Assembly: GCF_000802245.2 (NCBI RefSeq)
Contig: NZ_CP021080.1
Span: 248,001-312,000 of the forward strand
DNA length: 64,000 nucleotides
Direction: 5' to 3'
Origin: Streptomyces pluripotens
Lineage (GTDB): Bacteria; Actinomycetota; Actinomycetes; Streptomycetales; Streptomycetaceae
The translations under genes and the position numbers were made by a program. The notes under the pieces are model-generated. The model was not told where the DNA came from. It did not search any database and saw only the letters and a list, made by a program, of their open reading frames with translations. Shown here in pieces: positions 25,926 through 34,707 of the stretch. Numbering within the stretch: the stretch's first letter is position 1; each line of letters starts with the position of its first letter.

Positions 25926-27101
25926 TCACGTGGTTGCTGGGTGGTCGACCACCCAGCTCACGTCGTAACGCGGCAGCTCGGGAGCTCCTTGAACACCTCG
26001 TTCCCCGGGGCTCAGGACGGCGAAGTGTCCGTTGATATCTAGCTCCTGGCAGCCGGTCTCCCAGTTCGCGCACCAGATCCCCAGTGCCACCGGCGCGTAG
26101 TACCGCGATGTGGTGGAGGCACAGAAGTCGAACCTCACCGGCCTCTCCTCACCCCCGTTCGGCTCGACCACCGCGGCGCACCGGGTCGTCTGACCGTTGA
26201 ACGACGAGGGAGCCCATTGACACACCTCGTAGCAGCGCCCGTAGGCCTCCCACGGAAACCGGGTGACATCCAGGGGCTCACGGAAGTGCGGATCAGCGAA
26301 AAAGAGCGACGCCAGCGGCAACCGGCGGTGCTGAAGGGTCTGCATGGCACGGATGGCCGACGGCATGAACCGTGAGCGGTATCCAACGGCACAGACACAG
26401 ATGACGTGGTCCTTCTCGGGGTCGAACCGGTCACCGAGATGTTGCACCACACTCTTCTGGTCGGCTCCCGGGCCGATCCAGCACGTCGCCAGCCCCATCC
26501 GCGTGGCGTCGAGAACGACCTTCTGCAGGCTGCGGCCGACATCGACGACCGCCAGGCGGTCGTAGGTGCGGGGGGCTATCGCGACGAGGAACTCGTGAGC
26601 ACCCACGACCGGCCAGACGGTGAGCGGTGCCGCGATGTACTCCATTCGCACGGGGCTGCTGCCGATCAGCCGGTCGGGCCGAGTGTGCGCACGGACGGAC
26701 TCCATGAGTTCCGTCCGGTGGGCGGGAGCGAGGTCCCGGGACTGGAACGACCGGCACGAGCGTCGGGCGCGCATGAGGTCGAAGGCTCCGAGGCCGTCCC
26801 TGCGCTCAGGCACGGCCTCGACGGGGTGCAGTCCGAGCTTCACCGTGACGAGGTCGAAGACGAAGGTGACGAGCAGCAGCGACGCGGCACCGGCCGGCAG
26901 CCAGAACAGGATGACCGGCCAGGCCCCGATCACCCACCCCGCTGCCGCGACCAGGGCGAAGGCGAGCGCGATGCACACAGTGGGGAGGTACTGGAGCCAG
27001 CCCGTGAACTGAAGCCGGACTTTGAGGCGCCAGAGAGCAGATCCCCTTGCTCTGGGTGCAGCGCTCTCGGTCCCGCTCCGCCGCACGCCGCTCTGAGTCA
27101 T
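25926..27101 (-). CDS. Membrane-anchored nitroreductase-family protein
   Basis: 391 residues. Two hydrophobic segments near the N-terminus (YLPTVCIALAFALVAAAGWVI and WPVILFWLPAGAASLLLVTFVF, about 35-85) precede a nitroreductase fold: FDLMRARRSCRSFQSRDLA is the FMN-phosphate-binding start, and GLATCWIGPGADQ the second conserved block. A further C-terminal half (about 255-391) with FPWEAYGRCYEVCQWAPSSFNGQTTRC looks like a second, degenerate nitroreductase-like unit. The ATG at 27101 is preferred over an upstream in-frame ATG. Divergent from a TetR gene with a shared palindrome, so expression is probably induced by a ligand of that repressor. The substrate is unknown. Confidence 0.72.
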   Translation of the reverse strand: MTQSGVRRSGTESAAPRARGSALWRLKVRLQFTGWLQYLPTVCIALAFALVAAAGWVIGAWPVILFWLPAGAASLLLVTFVFDLVTVKLGLHPVEAVPERRDGLGAFDLMRARRSCRSFQSRDLAPAHRTELMESVRAHTRPDRLIGSSPVRMEYIAAPLTVWPVVGAHEFLVAIAPRTYDRLAVVDVGRSLQKVVLDATRMGLATCWIGPGADQKSVVQHLGDRFDPEKDHVICVCAVGYRSRFMPSAIRAMQTLQHRRLPLASLFFADPHFREPLDVTRFPWEAYGRCYEVCQWAPSSFNGQTTRCAAVVEPNGGEERPVRFDFCASTTSRYYAPVALGIWCANWETGCQELDINGHFAVLSPGERGVQGAPELPRYDVSWVVDHPATT

Positions 27102-27202
27102 TCGCACACCCCTGTCCGGGTTGCCACCACAGCGGGCAGACCACCTCATATGACCGCTCCGGACACCCCGGAGACGACATCCAAGGTAATGACCCTCTCA
27201 GG

Positions 27203-27230
27203 TTTATTGCAAGTGACCACTTACAATAAA
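27203..27230. promoter_or_regulatory. 28-bp near-perfect palindromic operator for the TetR regulator
   Basis: TTTATTG.AAGTG (27203-27215) mirrors CACTT.CAATAAA (27218-27230). Only one symmetric position and the two central bases break the dyad. It stands out in this GC-rich genome and sits between the divergent starts at 27101 and 27270. The size and location are typical of TetR operators. Confidence 0.75.
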
Positions 27231-27269
27231 GCGACTGAACGATCCCGTCCGTGTGAGGTCCGGAGACAG

Positions 27270-27839
27270 ATGCCCAAGGTTGTGAACGTCGACAATCTCT
27301 TCGAGGTTGTAGTCCAGGTGTTCGCGGAGCGTGGCTACGGCGCCGCCACGACCCAGGAGATTGCCGCGAGAGCGGGCGTGAGCGAAGTGACCCTGTACCG
27401 CCGCTACGGCAGCAAAGCGGCACTGGTCGAGGCGGCACTGCTCCACTGCCTCTCGGCATCGCCCTTCGGCCAGGTGGCCGCAGGGGGCGACGTGCGGACG
27501 GATCTCGCCGCGATCGTCCACGCGTACGAGATGACGAACCGCGCCTATGGCGGTGCCGTCCTGACCCTGTTGACTGAGATCCCCCGTCACCCAGAGTTGC
27601 GCAACGCCCTCTCCGCCCTCCTGCCGAACCTGCAGGACGCGGCACGGATCATCGCGATGCACCAGGAACGAGGGCACGTCAGCCCCGGCGATCCGCTGCA
27701 GAAGGTGGTGTTCCTGCTGTCCCCGCTGATCGCCGCGGGGCTGTGGGATCGCAGCGGGGCCGGCACGGACATGTCCGGGCTCTCCCCGGAGGCCGTCGTC
27801 GACGCATTCCTGGAGGGGCACCGCCCGCCGCCGTCCTAG
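27270..27839 (+). CDS. TetR-family transcriptional regulator
   Basis: 189 residues. The N-terminal HTH is clear: FAERGYGAATTQEIAARAGVSEVTLYRRYGSKAAL (about residues 17-51, recognition helix around VSEVTLYRRY). The C-terminal ligand domain is short. The ATG follows GGAG by five bases; the open frame extends antisense through the nitroreductase gene and is not used. The palindrome at 27203-27230 upstream should bind this protein and control both itself and the divergent nitroreductase. Confidence 0.9.
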   Translation: MPKVVNVDNLFEVVVQVFAERGYGAATTQEIAARAGVSEVTLYRRYGSKAALVEAALLHCLSASPFGQVAAGGDVRTDLAAIVHAYEMTNRAYGGAVLTLLTEIPRHPELRNALSALLPNLQDAARIIAMHQERGHVSPGDPLQKVVFLLSPLIAAGLWDRSGAGTDMSGLSPEAVVDAFLEGHRPPPS

Positions 27840-28057
27840 ACCCCGACTCCGCCGGGCACGCGGACGATGACGCAGCCACTGCCCGGGCGGGCCCCGTCAT
27901 CGTGGCCAGACCTCCGAGGCCGGGACCGACAGGGTGGACGACGTGCTGCCCCCAGGTGACCGTGCGGCGTGGGAACCGACCGACGGTCGTATCGTCGGCC
28001 CATCCTCGGGGCAGACGACCGGCGTACGGCCGGTCCGGCAGGCCGGGAGGCAACACG

Positions 28058-28915
28058 GTGCCGACGCGTCCCTCCACCCTCAGATTCCTTGCCGGGTCGG
28101 CGGTGCTGCCGCTGGCCCTCGTCACACCCGCCTGGGGGCAGCCCGCCTCCGCGCCGGCCCCGGCACCCGAGGACCCGGCCACGGTGTGCGCGGTCGCCGG
28201 CACACTGCGCGGAGAGCACGGGCAACAGGCCCTGGTCAACCTGTGCGCGAGCAGCGGGGGTCCGCGCCTGGCCCTCTCAGCCCCGGCGACCTGCCAACGC
28301 GCCGGCATCCGGATCCGGTACACCTGCCGCACCGACGGCACCTGGACGGCGCGACGCGCGGGCAAGCCCCTGGGCACCGGGACACTCCCCGCTTCACTCG
28401 CATACCCGGGCCCGGGAACGTACGACATCACCGCCACCGTGCATGTGCGGTCGACGCCCGCGGGCGTCGACCTGCAGGGCACGGTGCGGACCACGCTGTC
28501 CCTGACCGCGCCGAAGGCGACGGCCTCCCACGCCATCGCCGTCGACCACAGGATGCTGCGCCGCAACACCACCACCACGCTGACCTACACGATCCGCCGG
28601 GACAGCGACGAGGGAGACGGCAGCGCGCGGCTCGGGCTCATCGGCGAGGAGGGGAGCGGCATGCGGATCAGCACGGCCGACGCCCGCTGCATCAACCCGC
28701 TGGTCGGCCGGTACCCGGTGAAGAGCCGGCTACCGCACTCACTGGACTGCACGCTGACCGAACTGCAGCCCGGACACCCGGAGAAGGTCACGGTCCAGAT
28801 CACCGTCGGGGCGAAGTGCTCCACCGTGGTGTCCAAACTCGGCTACTGGATGCCGAAAAGTCAGGACCTGTACACCGGGGGCATGCTGGCGGGGCCGACG
28901 CTGACCTGCCGTTAG
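28058..28915 (+). CDS. Secreted protein of unknown function
   Basis: 285 residues. The GTG start is seven bases after GGGAGG. A Sec signal peptide (RFLAGSAVLPLALVTPAWG, with AxA-like cleavage near 30-34) is followed by a Pro/Ala linker and a beta-rich mature protein with an even set of cysteines (for example VCAVAG, NLCASSG, ATCQRAG, YTCRTDG, ARCINP, LDCTLTE and a terminal LTCR), suggesting several disulfides. Two Ig-like or adhesin-like halves seem possible (TYDITATVHVRST; TTTLTYTIRRD). No family was recognised. The stop overlaps the convergent flavoprotein gene by 4 bp. Confidence 0.75.
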   Translation: MPTRPSTLRFLAGSAVLPLALVTPAWGQPASAPAPAPEDPATVCAVAGTLRGEHGQQALVNLCASSGGPRLALSAPATCQRAGIRIRYTCRTDGTWTARRAGKPLGTGTLPASLAYPGPGTYDITATVHVRSTPAGVDLQGTVRTTLSLTAPKATASHAIAVDHRMLRRNTTTTLTYTIRRDSDEGDGSARLGLIGEEGSGMRISTADARCINPLVGRYPVKSRLPHSLDCTLTELQPGHPEKVTVQITVGAKCSTVVSKLGYWMPKSQDLYTGGMLAGPTLTCR

Positions 28916-29445
28916 CGCCGTTCCAACAGCTCCAGTGCATGCCCCCAGGCGAACTCCTTGCGCGAGGCACCCCGCTGAGTCCCGCCGGAGTACGGCTCGC
29001 CGAAGCGGACCCCCATGCCCCGCAGCCGTATCAGGCTGTCCTGGTAGGCAGGATGGGCGGCCAGCGCGTCGTTCACGCAGGGCAGGACGGCGATCGGCAC
29101 ACCCAGGCCCGCGGCCTCGCACAGAGTGCCGACGGCGAGGGTGTCGGCGAGGCCGCCCGCCCACTTGTTGAGGGTGTTGAAGGTCGCGGGTGCCACCGCC
29201 ACGGCATCCGGCGGCGGGAACGGTCGGGGGTCGGCCGGGGAACGCCAGGCGGACCGTACGGGCCTGCCGGTCATGGACTCGACGGCCTCGACGTCGAAGA
29301 ACCCACCCATGGCAACCGGAGTGGCGATGACACCGACCTCCCACTGCTGCTCCTGGGCGGCGGCAACCAACTCGCCGACGCCCGCGGCGATCCCGGCCGC
29401 GCAGACGACCACGTACAGGAAGGGCTTCGAGGACTGTGAGGTCAT
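28912..29445 (-). CDS. Flavoprotein of the HFCD/Dfp-EpiD type
   Basis: 177 residues. The fold pattern LYVVVCAAGIAAGVGELVAAA at the N-terminus and VAVAPATFNTLNKWAGGLADTLA (the PASANT-like FMN-binding motif) indicate a homo-oligomeric flavin-containing cysteine decarboxylase-like protein. It is shorter than a CoaBC protein and lacks the CoaB half; a true catalytic His is not obvious, so oxidoreductase or decarboxylase activity is uncertain. Monocistronic, its 3' end overlaps the convergent secreted-protein gene. Confidence 0.78.
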   Translation of the reverse strand: MTSQSSKPFLYVVVCAAGIAAGVGELVAAAQEQQWEVGVIATPVAMGGFFDVEAVESMTGRPVRSAWRSPADPRPFPPPDAVAVAPATFNTLNKWAGGLADTLAVGTLCEAAGLGVPIAVLPCVNDALAAHPAYQDSLIRLRGMGVRFGEPYSGGTQRGASRKEFAWGHALELLERR

Positions 29446-29746
29446 CGCCGAACCTTACTGAAGCCGGAGCGACGGCCCAGCAGGACCCCGGTCCACGGCC
29501 CGGCGGAGCGGCACCGGGCCGCCGTGGTGCCTCCCACCCCCAGAGACGTCTCCCACCCGGTCCTCGGACCGTGCTCGCCCAACGGCCGTCCCGGCCCGCC
29601 CGCGGCGGACGCCGTGCCCTGACGTGTCTCTCGAGCCACAAGGCCGTAACCGGCGTAGCAGGTGTGACGACAGCTCACGGGAGGCGGTCCTGGAAACGGC
29701 GCGAGGCAGGTAACGGCCACCCTCGCGTGTCCACTCAGCCGGGCCC
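29446..29746. other. About 300 bp without a recognisable gene
   Basis: Upstream of the flavoprotein and downstream of the ferredoxin; frames on both strands look like shadows. The part next to 29446 should hold the flavoprotein promoter. Confidence 0.4.
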
Positions 29747-29935
29747 CTACGTCACACTGATCGCACTCACCGGGCAGGCGCGGGCCGCCTCACGGACCAT
29801 CGGGTCACCCGCACCGTCCTCGCGGCCCGGGAGCACCGTGCTGTAGCCGTCATCGTCCTGGGTGAAGACACCCGGAGCGGCCAGTGCGCACTGCCCCGCA
29901 CCGATGCAGACGCTCTTGTCGATGTCGATATGCAT
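29747..29935 (-). CDS. 3Fe-4S single-cluster ferredoxin
   Basis: 62 residues with three cluster cysteines, Cys10 (VCIGAGQC), Cys16 and Cys54 (ACP), the pattern of the [3Fe-4S] ferredoxins that serve Streptomyces P450s. The ATG lies 12 bp after the stop of the upstream P450, so the two are one operon and this protein should pass electrons to that P450. The position normally filled by a fourth Cys is Ala13-like, as expected. Confidence 0.93.
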   Translation of the reverse strand: MHIDIDKSVCIGAGQCALAAPGVFTQDDDGYSTVLPGREDGAGDPMVREAARACPVSAISVT

Positions 29936-29947
29936 GAGCAGACCCTC

Positions 29948-31204
29948 CTACCAGGTCACGGGGAGTTCCAGCATCCCCTGGATCGTGTCGCCCGGTTTGC
30001 AGGGAATCTCCTCGGCCGGGACGGCCAACCGCAGGCCGGGCAGGCGTGTGAACAGGGTGCCGAGGGCGATCTCCAGTTCCGCACGGGCCAGGTTCTGCCC
30101 CAGGCACTGATGGATGCCGAAGCCGAACGCCACATGATGGCGGACGGGACGGTGGAGATCTAGGGTGTCAGGCTCCTCATACAGGGCGTCGTCACGGTTG
30201 ATCACCGAGGTCGCGAAGAGCACGCCCTCACCAGCCCGGATCGTGGTACCCGCGACGTCGATGTCCACCAGCGCGACGCGCCGAAGTCCGTCCGCGATGG
30301 ACAGCATCCGCATCAGCTCGTCGACGGCGGCGGGCAGCAGCTCTGGGGCGGTGCGCAGTTCGGCCAGCCGCTCGGGATGCTGCAGCAGCGTGAAGGTGCC
30401 GAGGGAGATCATGTTAGCGGTCGTTTCATGGCCCGCGACCAGCAAGAGGAGGGCGAGCGACACGAGTTCCGTGCGATCCATTGTGCCGTCGCGGAGCTGC
30501 CGACGGGCGAGGTCGTCGAGGATGCCCTCACCACTCTCCGTCTCCACCCCCTCTTTCCCCTTCTCTGCCCTCCCTGTCTTCTCGTCGACGAGACCACCGA
30601 GGTATTCCTCCAGCCGGTCCCGGGCCTCCAGGGTGTCGGCGACCGTCGGGCCGCGCAGCAGCCTGCGGGACTGATCTTCGAAGAACTCATGGTCGGCGTA
30701 CGGCACTCCGAGCAGGCCGCAGATCACCATGGACGGGACGGGCAGCGCGAAGGCGGAAACCAGCTCGGCCGACGCCCCTTGGGCGACCATCGTATCGAGC
30801 AGCCCATCCACGATCCGCTGGATCCAAGGCCGTAGTTCTGCCGCGCGCCTGACGGTGAACGACGGAATGACCATCCGTCGCTGCCGGTGGTGCTCGGGGT
30901 CGTCCGATCCGAGCAGGGCCACCCTGCTGTTGCGGACGGCCGCGAGGCGGACCGTTGGCGCGGGGAAGCCGGACCGACCACGGTCACTGGACAGGCGGGG
31001 GTCGGCGAGCAGGGCGCGTGCGGTGGCGTGCGCGGTGACCAGCCACACTTCACGGCCGTCGTACAGGGTCACACGGCAGAGAGCTGGTCCGTCGCGCAAC
31101 GAGTCGTATCCGGTGGGCGGGTGATAGGGGCAGGTGCGGTCCTGGGGGAAGGCGACGGGTTCGGCCGGGGCCGCCGGGCCGGTGGTGTCCGTCAGTTCCG
31201 TCAT
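29948..31204 (-). CDS. Cytochrome P450, CYP105-like
   Basis: 418 residues, a normal class I bacterial P450. AGHETT (257-262) is the I-helix oxygen-binding motif, ELMR the K-helix ExxR, and FGFGIHQCLG the heme loop with Cys367 as the iron ligand. The stretch HRQRRMVIPSFT in the C-helix is a CYP105 hallmark. A charged insert (EKGKEGVETESGEG) lies between the G and I helices. The ATG (31202-31204) follows GAGG. CYP105 enzymes hydroxylate secondary metabolites and xenobiotics. The gene is followed by its ferredoxin, with no dedicated reductase in the window. Confidence 0.92.
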   Translation of the reverse strand: MTELTDTTGPAAPAEPVAFPQDRTCPYHPPTGYDSLRDGPALCRVTLYDGREVWLVTAHATARALLADPRLSSDRGRSGFPAPTVRLAAVRNSRVALLGSDDPEHHRQRRMVIPSFTVRRAAELRPWIQRIVDGLLDTMVAQGASAELVSAFALPVPSMVICGLLGVPYADHEFFEDQSRRLLRGPTVADTLEARDRLEEYLGGLVDEKTGRAEKGKEGVETESGEGILDDLARRQLRDGTMDRTELVSLALLLLVAGHETTANMISLGTFTLLQHPERLAELRTAPELLPAAVDELMRMLSIADGLRRVALVDIDVAGTTIRAGEGVLFATSVINRDDALYEEPDTLDLHRPVRHHVAFGFGIHQCLGQNLARAELEIALGTLFTRLPGLRLAVPAEEIPCKPGDTIQGMLELPVTW

Positions 31205-31567
31205 GGAAAAACCTCGCAGACGAAGATGTGCGTCGTACCGATCTTCATTAGATGCCCAAGGCACCTATACGGCGACGGTAAGTTCGGCCACTTCCGCGAT
31301 CTGTGTGATCCGGCCGAAGAGCGCTGACCGTGGGGACGGGATCCGGCCAGCCCGGGCGGCCGGTTCCCCGCCACCGGGAGGCCACGGCTTTCACCTGCGC
31401 GCGTCGTCCGGTGCGTGGACATGCCGCTGCGGCACGGCGCCCGCCGTCACCCGGATGGCCGCCCCCTGGGCGACCGAAGGGGCACGCGGTACGAATGATC
31501 CGTACGGTCACCCATGTTGGACACTGGTGACAGACAGCCGTTGAACTGACGAAAGGGGACCGATTCC
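31205..31567. promoter_or_regulatory. Divergent intergenic region, P450 / deazaflavin oxidoreductase
   Basis: About 360 bp that should hold two promoters. A 7-bp inverted repeat, TTCGGCC (31283-31289) and GGCCGAA (31312-31318), with a 22-bp spacer is the only notable dyad. No gene is supported inside. Confidence 0.4.
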
Positions 31568-32011
31568 ATGCCTCTTGAGGGCGAGTACGAGCCCAGCCCG
31601 ACGCAGTGGGTGCGTGAACAGGTCGAGCTGTACGAGAGTTCCGGCGGGACGAAGGGGACGACACTGCGCGACACCGGTCTGCCGGTGATCATCCTCACCA
31701 CCCGGGGCGCGAAGAGCGGGAAGATCCGCAAGACGCCGTTGATGCGGGTGGAGCACGGCGGTGCGTACGCGGTGGTCGCCTCCCAGGCCGGGGCGCCCAA
31801 GCATCCGGTCTGGTACTTCAACGTCGCGGCCGATCCACACGTCGAGCTGCAGGACGGCCCGGTCAAGCGCGACATGAGGGCCCGTGAGGTCACCGGCGCC
31901 GAGAAGGCCGAGTGGTGGCGACGGGCGGTCGCCGCGTACCCGCCGTACGCCGACTACCAGCGCAAGACGTCACGGGAAATCCCGATTTTCGTACTGGAAC
32001 GCCTCGGCTGA
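31568..32011 (+). CDS. F420H2-type deazaflavin-dependent nitroreductase family (DDN) protein
   Basis: 147 residues with the family blocks [22 protein letters not shown] (phosphate-binding RG.KSGK.R) and [17 protein letters not shown]. The split beta-barrel family uses coenzyme F420 for reduction of quinones, nitro compounds or enones. The ATG follows GAAAGGGG. Divergent from the P450/ferredoxin operon. The substrate is unknown. Confidence 0.88.
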   Translation: MPLEGEYEPSPTQWVREQVELYESSGGTKGTTLRDTGLPVIILTTRGAKSGKIRKTPLMRVEHGGAYAVVASQAGAPKHPVWYFNVAADPHVELQDGPVKRDMRAREVTGAEKAEWWRRAVAAYPPYADYQRKTSREIPIFVLERLG

Positions 32012-32546
32012 AACTGATCTGGACCGGGACCCCCTCCCGTTCCGGCGGAACCCGCTCCTGGAAGGTGTGAAACGACTTCCGGACGGTCGCTGGTGCGTCA
32101 GGCCCCGCCGCGATCCCTGGAGTCCGGCCCGTCGTGGCGGGGCCGTTGCTCGCCGCGCGCCCGCAGACCAGCCTGCCTCGCCCGGGACGACCGTCTCTCG
32201 GCCTCCGGTCACCCGGGCGAGACCGACGGCAGGGGCGCGCATTGGCGGTTTTTTGGGGGCGGCTGGAACCGCACGCCGTCCGGCCTGCCGGACGGCGGTA
32301 TCCGGCTGATGGCACCCTCATCGCAGCGGACGTCGGGATGCTCATCACGCCCGCCCGGGTCGATCCGGTCCGCCGTCGCCCCGGAGCACCCCTCGGCCCG
32401 GCTCTCGGCCGGGCCGGCACCATCATCCGGAGCCGGACGGGTGACCGTTCGCCGACGGTACGCCTGCCGGGGCCGGTACGCCGGCGAACGGGTGGCCGCG
32501 CGGGGGGAGTCCGCATGAGGGGCGCTTGACAAGGAAGGACTCAGGC
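32012..32546. other. About 535 bp without a gene
   Basis: No supported coding frame on either strand. A run of six T in a G-rich context (near 32250) is unusual here but is not preceded by an obvious stem. The DUF4235 promoter must be near its 3' end. Confidence 0.4.
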
Positions 32547-32855
32547 ATGGCCAAGGCAAAGCAGAAGAAGAAAAAGCTCCCGCTCGTCTACCAGCCGGTG
32601 GGATTCTTGCTCAGCTGGGTGAGCGGTGCGCTGGCCGGTCTGGCCTTCCGCAAGGCGTGGACGGCGATCCGGCACGAGGAGGACGCGCCGGATGCCCTGG
32701 ACCCGGACCGTGGCTGGGGAGAGATCCTCCTGGCGGCCGCTGTCCAGGGCGCGATCTTCGCGGTGGTGCGCAGCGCCGCGGACCGGGCGGGCGCCAAGGC
32801 CATCGCCCGGTCGACGGGCTCATGGCCGGTGGCGGTCAAGGACAGCGGGCACTGA
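32547..32855 (+). CDS. DUF4235 small membrane protein
   Basis: 102 residues. A Lys-rich start (AKAKQKKKKLP) leads into YQPVGFLLSWVSGALAGLAFRKAW, then DRGWGEILLAAAVQGAIFAVVRSAADRAGAKA. The two hydrophobic helices and the signature match DUF4235, a family of small actinobacterial membrane proteins of unknown function. The ATG follows AAGGAAGGA. It stands alone. Confidence 0.87.
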   Translation: MAKAKQKKKKLPLVYQPVGFLLSWVSGALAGLAFRKAWTAIRHEEDAPDALDPDRGWGEILLAAAVQGAIFAVVRSAADRAGAKAIARSTGSWPVAVKDSGH

Positions 32856-32906
32856 ACCAGCCGTCGGGCCCCACCCGGCGCTCGACTTCACTCCCGCATC
32901 ACCGGG

Positions 32907-33371
32907 TCACTCATCCAGCAGCCACCGCCCGTCGCGCATCAGGTCCCGCCCCCGCAGCTCGTTCTCCTCGCGCCAGGCCTGGATGCTCCGCGGGAACACC
33001 CTGAAGTACAGATAGCGGGTGGCGAGCCGACGAGGGTCGAAGCCGGTCTTGGCAGCGAACAGTTCGGCTTCCTCCTCGGGCAGTTCCTCGGGGGTCACCG
33101 CCCCGACGGTGCCCTCCAGGATGACGACGTCCCGAGTCGGGCCGATACCCAGGCGGACCCTGCCGGTGACCGACAGGTTCCGGCCGGTGGGGCTGTCGGC
33201 GACGGTGGCCAACAACAGGGTCGTGCCGTCCCAGAGGAACGACAGCGGTACGAGGTAGGGGGCGCCCCCCTCGGGGGCCGCGGTGGCGACCCAGGCGTCG
33301 ACGTCGTGCTCCAGCCGGTGAAGGGTCTCCTTCTTACGCTGTTCGGCGGTGCGGGCGGGCGCTGCGGTCAT
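32907..33371 (-). CDS. Pyridoxamine 5'-phosphate oxidase-fold (PPOX / F420-binding) protein
   Basis: 154 residues with a split-barrel flavin-binding pattern: RLEHDVDAWVATAAPEGGAPYLVPLSFLWDG, NLSVTGRVRLGIGPTRDVVILEGTV and RYLYFRVFPRSIQAWREENEL. Such proteins bind FMN or F420 and reduce diverse substrates. The ATG (33369-33371) sits nine bases behind AGGAGG. The much longer open frame upstream is antisense to the GlxA regulator. Confidence 0.85.
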   Translation of the reverse strand: MTAAPARTAEQRKKETLHRLEHDVDAWVATAAPEGGAPYLVPLSFLWDGTTLLLATVADSPTGRNLSVTGRVRLGIGPTRDVVILEGTVGAVTPEELPEEEAELFAAKTGFDPRRLATRYLYFRVFPRSIQAWREENELRGRDLMRDGRWLLDE

Positions 33372-33685
33372 GTTCTGCGGCCTCCTGGCATCGGCGCTCA
33401 CGGGTGATTGCGGATGACGCCCAGTGTGACCGCAGGGGACCGGTGGGCGCCCGGGTTTCACCCGGACGGGCTTGGGGCCGAGGGAGGCAGGTCCGGGGCA
33501 GCCGGGCCGGAGATGCCGCCGGATGCGTCGACCCCGTACGAAGTGGACGACCTCGCCGGGCGACTGCTGCTGCCGGGGTTCCCGGGAGCGTAGGTCCGTG
33601 CGGCGCCGTTGGGGCTGGAACCGGCCCGGCGCAGTCCGCCGGGCACGGGAGTGCACTGCCCGCACACCAGCACGGGCCGGAGCGT
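33372..33685. other. About 310 bp between two minus-strand genes, no gene seen
   Basis: Contains the PPOX promoter and the 3' flank of the GlxA regulator; open frames in it are shadow-like and no strong dyad was noticed. Confidence 0.4.
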
Positions 33686-34642
33686 TCAGCGGACCTGCCG
33701 GAACGTCCGCCGGTACGCCTGCGGGGACACGCCGATCGCAGTGTGCAGGTGCTGCCGCAGCGAGGCTCCGGTGGCGAAGCCGACCTCGGTGGCGATCCGG
33801 TCCACGGGCAGGTCGCTGGACTCCAGCAGATGCCGGGCACGGACCACACGCTGCTGGATCAGCCAGCGGCCAGGGCTGAGCCCGACCTCTGCGTTGAAAC
33901 GGCGGACGAAAGTACGCCGACTCATCCGGGCGTGCTCGGCGAGGTCCATGAGGGTGAGCGGTTCGCTCAGGTGCTCCAGTGCCCAGTCGCGGGTGGCGGC
34001 GGTGCCCGTGGCGCCGTCGGCGGGAACCGGCTGGTCGATGTACTGGGCCTGACCGCCGTCCCGGAACGGAGGTACGACACAGCGGCGAGCAACCGTGTTG
34101 GCCAGTTCGCTGCCGTGGTCGGTGCGCACGATGTGCAGGCAGACGTCGACGCCGGAGGCGGCGCCGGCCGAGGTCAGGATGCGACCGTCGGTGACGAAGA
34201 GGACGTCCGGGTCGAGGTCGACCTGGGGGAAGCGGCGGCGGAACAGGTCGGCGACCTGCCAGTGCGTGGTCGCCCTGCGGCCGTCGAGCAGTCCCGCTGC
34301 GGCAAGCACGAAGGCGGCCGTGCAAATGGAGACGATCCGAGCGCCCGGGCGGATGGAGGCGAGTGCGGTGGCGACCTCGTCGGGCAGTTCGGCGGGGATG
34401 CGGTCGGGCGGCATGGAGGCGACCACCACCGTGTCGGCCGTCTTGAGAATCTCGGGCCCGTGCGCGACACCGACGGTGAAGTCGGACTCGGTACGCACCG
34501 GACGGCCGTCGACTGTGCAGGTCAGCACCTCGTAGTGCCCGTCGGCGGCGCCGAAGACACGGCTGGGGATGCCCAGCTCGAAGGGATAGACGCCGTCGAG
34601 AGCCAGGACGACGACGCGTTCCGGAGTTCGCGTGCCACGCAT
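33686..34642 (-). CDS. GlxA-family transcriptional regulator (DJ-1/PfpI + AraC HTH), second copy
   Basis: 318 residues with the same architecture as the regulator at 13468: a DJ-1/PfpI domain (about 8-175; VSICTAAFVLAAAG at the elbow with Cys) and an AraC domain (about 212-315; LTLMDLAEHARMSRRTFVRRF and VDRIATEVGFATGASLRQHLHTAIGVSPQAYRRTF). Divergent from an NADP-dependent oxidoreductase, with repeated TGGCACG motifs between the starts, so it probably controls that gene. Confidence 0.9.
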   Translation of the reverse strand: MRGTRTPERVVVLALDGVYPFELGIPSRVFGAADGHYEVLTCTVDGRPVRTESDFTVGVAHGPEILKTADTVVVASMPPDRIPAELPDEVATALASIRPGARIVSICTAAFVLAAAGLLDGRRATTHWQVADLFRRRFPQVDLDPDVLFVTDGRILTSAGAASGVDVCLHIVRTDHGSELANTVARRCVVPPFRDGGQAQYIDQPVPADGATGTAATRDWALEHLSEPLTLMDLAEHARMSRRTFVRRFNAEVGLSPGRWLIQQRVVRARHLLESSDLPVDRIATEVGFATGASLRQHLHTAIGVSPQAYRRTFRQVR

Positions 34643-34703
34643 GGCACGATCCTATCGGACATTGGCCTTCGTGCCATTTCCCGGAACGATGGACCCTGGC
34701 ACG
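34631..34703. promoter_or_regulatory. Four TGGCACG motifs in the GlxA / oxidoreductase gap
   Basis: CGTGCCA at 34631-34637, TGGCACG at 34642-34648, CGTGCCA at 34670-34676 and TGGCACG at 34697-34703 alternate in orientation. ATGGCACGA (34641-34649) and TCGTGCCAT (34669-34677) are perfect 9-bp arms of an inverted repeat. AraC-type regulators often bind such spaced sites. Confidence 0.65.
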
Positions 34704-34707
34704 CTGG

